Assembly (NCBI GenBank): GCA_945875225.1 | Contig: CAMCJY010000134.1 | Location: 1 to 6,038, forward strand | DNA from: Comamonas sp. lk | GTDB taxonomy: Bacteria > Pseudomonadota > Gammaproteobacteria > Burkholderiales > Burkholderiaceae_C | Direction of reading: 5' to 3' | DNA length: 6,038 nucleotides | Part shown: positions 4,531 through 6,038 of the stretch, piece after piece | How positions within the stretch are numbered: position 1 is the stretch's first letter | Layout: each line of letters begins with the position of its first letter | Position numbers and translations under genes: made by a program | Notes under the pieces: generated by a model | The model's database searches: none | The model's input: the letters and a program-made list of their open reading frames with translations, nothing else | What the model was told of the DNA's origin: nothing

Positions 4531-6038
4531 ATGCAACACATCAGAAATTTTTCGATCATTGCCCATATTGACCACGGCAAATCTACCTTGGCCGACCGCC
4601 TCATTCAACGTTGCGGCGGACTGGAAGCGCGCGATATGCAAGCCCAGGTTTTGGACTCTATGGACATTGAAAAAGAGCGGGGGATAACTATCAAGGCGCA
4701 GACGGCTGCCTTGCAGTACAAAGCCGAAGACGGCCAGGTGTACAACCTCAACCTGATCGATACACCCGGCCATGTGGACTTCTCCTACGAAGTGAGCCGC
4801 TCGCTTTCGGCCTGTGAAGGCGCCCTGCTGGTGGTCGATGCCAGTCAGGGCGTGGAGGCGCAGACGGTGGCCAATTGCTACACCGCGCTGGAGTTGGGCG
4901 TGGAGGTGGTGCCGGTGCTCAATAAAATGGATTTACCCAACGCCGACCCGGACAATGCGCGCTCCGAAATCGAGGACGTGATCGGCATAGATGCTACCGA
5001 GGCGATTCCCTGTTCGGCTAAAACTGGCCTAGGCATAGACGAGATTTTGGAGGCCATCGTCGCCAAGGTGCCGCCGCCCAAGGGGCGTCCTGAGGGCGCT
5101 TTGCGGGCCATGATCATCGACAGCTGGTTTGACAACTACGTCGGCGTGGTCATGTTGGTGCGCGTGGTTGATGGTCGCCTGGTACGGGGCGAAAAGATCA
5201 AGATGATGGCTACCGGCGCGGTCTATAACGCCGACAGCCTGGGGGTGTTCACCCCCGCCAATCTGCCGCGCGAGTCTTTGGAGGCTGGCGAGGTGGGCTA
5301 CATCATCGCCGGTATTCGCGAATTGCAGGCGGCCAAAGTGGGCGATACGGTGACCCTGATCCGACCCGGCACGGGTGGCGCCTCGGCTACCGCCACCGAA
5401 GCGCTTCCTGGTTTCAAGGAGATCCAGCCCCAGGTGTTTGCCGGTTTGTACCCGACCGAGGCCAATCAGTACGAAGGCCTGCGCGACAGCCTGGAAAAGC
5501 TCAAGCTCAACGATGCCTCGCTGCATTACGAACCCGAAGTGTCCCAGGCCCTGGGTTTTGGTTTTCGCTGCGGCTTTCTAGGCTTATTGCACATGGAGAT
5601 CGTGCAAGAGCGCCTGGAGCGCGAGTTTGACCAGGACTTGATCACCACGGCGCCCAGCGTGGTCTATCAGGTAGTGCAGGCCGATGGCGAAGTGCGGATG
5701 GTGGAAAACCCGTCCAAGATGCCTGACCAGGGCAAACTCGACGAAATCCGTGAACCCATCGTGACGGTTCACCTGTACATGCCGCAGGAGTATGTGGGCG
5801 CCGTCATGACCTTGGCCAACCAAAAGCGCGGATTGCAGCTCAATATGGCCTACCACGGCCGCCAGGTCATGCTCACCTACGACATGCCGCTAGGCGAAAT
5901 CGTGCTGGATTTTTTTGACAAACTCAAATCGGTCAGCCGGGGCTATGCGTCCATGGACTATGAGTTCAAGGAATACCGCCCCTCCGATGTGGTTAAGGTA
6001 GATATTTTGCTCAATGGCGAGCGCGTTGACGCCTTGTC
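4531..6038 (+). CDS. lepA: translation elongation factor 4 LepA (EF4), 3' end outside window
   Basis: LepA is a ribosome-associated GTPase of the EF-G family, reported to act in back-translocation or, more recently, in initiation and 30S assembly. About 502 of the usual ~600 codons are present and the frame is open to the window edge. All G motifs are visible: G1 AHIDHGKST (11-19), G2 ERGITIK (49-55), G3 DTPGH (77-81), G4 NKMD (131-134) and G5 SAK (162-164). Domain II, the EF-G-like domain (ALGFGFRCGFLGLLHMEIVQERL) and the start of the LepA-specific C-terminal part (YEFKEYRPSDVVKVDILLNGERVDAL) follow. The start ATG 4531 gives MQHIRNFSIIAHIDHGKST, matching the canonical LepA N-terminus. No Shine-Dalgarno sequence is seen; the leader is pyrimidine-rich (CCCTCCTGCTTG). 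lepA next to mucD is the usual betaproteobacterial order, normally followed by lepB and rnc. Confidence 0.97.
   Translation, partial: MQHIRNFSIIAHIDHGKSTLADRLIQRCGGLEARDMQAQVLDSMDIEKERGITIKAQTAALQYKAEDGQVYNLNLIDTPGHVDFSYEVSRSLSACEGALLVVDASQGVEAQTVANCYTALELGVEVVPVLNKMDLPNADPDNARSEIEDVIGIDATEAIPCSAKTGLGIDEILEAIVAKVPPPKGRPEGALRAMIIDSWFDNYVGVVMLVRVVDGRLVRGEKIKMMATGAVYNADSLGVFTPANLPRESLEAGEVGYIIAGIRELQAAKVGDTVTLIRPGTGGASATATEALPGFKEIQPQVFAGLYPTEANQYEGLRDSLEKLKLNDASLHYEPEVSQALGFGFRCGFLGLLHMEIVQERLEREFDQDLITTAPSVVYQVVQADGEVRMVENPSKMPDQGKLDEIREPIVTVHLYMPQEYVGAVMTLANQKRGLQLNMAYHGRQVMLTYDMPLGEIVLDFFDKLKSVSRGYASMDYEFKEYRPSDVVKVDILLNGERVDAL

Overview
This window looks like chromosomal DNA from a betaproteobacterium, most likely Burkholderiales and perhaps near Alcaligenaceae. 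The order fabG-acpP-fabF-(small membrane protein)-mucD-lepA and the protein sequences support this; the family-level placement is a guess from gene order and style. All genes lie on the + strand. I see no tRNA, rRNA, CRISPR array, insertion sequence or phage gene.

Layout: 1-204 is the last 67 codons of fabG. A 107-base spacer with two small hairpins and an extended -10 element leads to acpP (312-551). A 141-base spacer with three strong hairpins, two of which cannot form together, separates acpP from fabF (693-1937). Next is a 152-codon membrane protein resembling the YgfX/CptA family (1973-2431) with an unusual TTG start. After a 153-base spacer comes mucD, a periplasmic DegP/HtrA-type protease with two PDZ domains (2585-4057). 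A 473-base gene-free stretch follows. It has lower GC than the genes (about 41% over 4141-4380 by hand count) and holds three perfect DnaA-box matches, a good sigma-70 promoter and a textbook intrinsic terminator. The window ends inside lepA (4531 onward, about 502 of roughly 600 codons). lepA is easily missed because its reading frame has no stop in the window.

How the genes work together: FabG, ACP and FabF are elongation components of type II fatty acid synthesis. ACP carries the chain, FabF condenses it and FabG reduces the 3-keto product. MucD is an envelope protein-quality protease and LepA is a ribosome-associated translational GTPase. In many betaproteobacteria the sigma-E module (rpoE-rseA-rseB) sits between fabF and mucD; here it is absent and only the YgfX-like gene remains.

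The two most notable points are the missing sigma-E module and the mucD-lepA spacer. In that spacer a DnaA-box cluster lies just upstream of a promoter, which is followed about 100 bases later by a terminator. This could be an undescribed small RNA or an attenuated lepA leader under DnaA influence. Nothing else suggests a novel multi-gene system; the protein-coding content is ordinary housekeeping.
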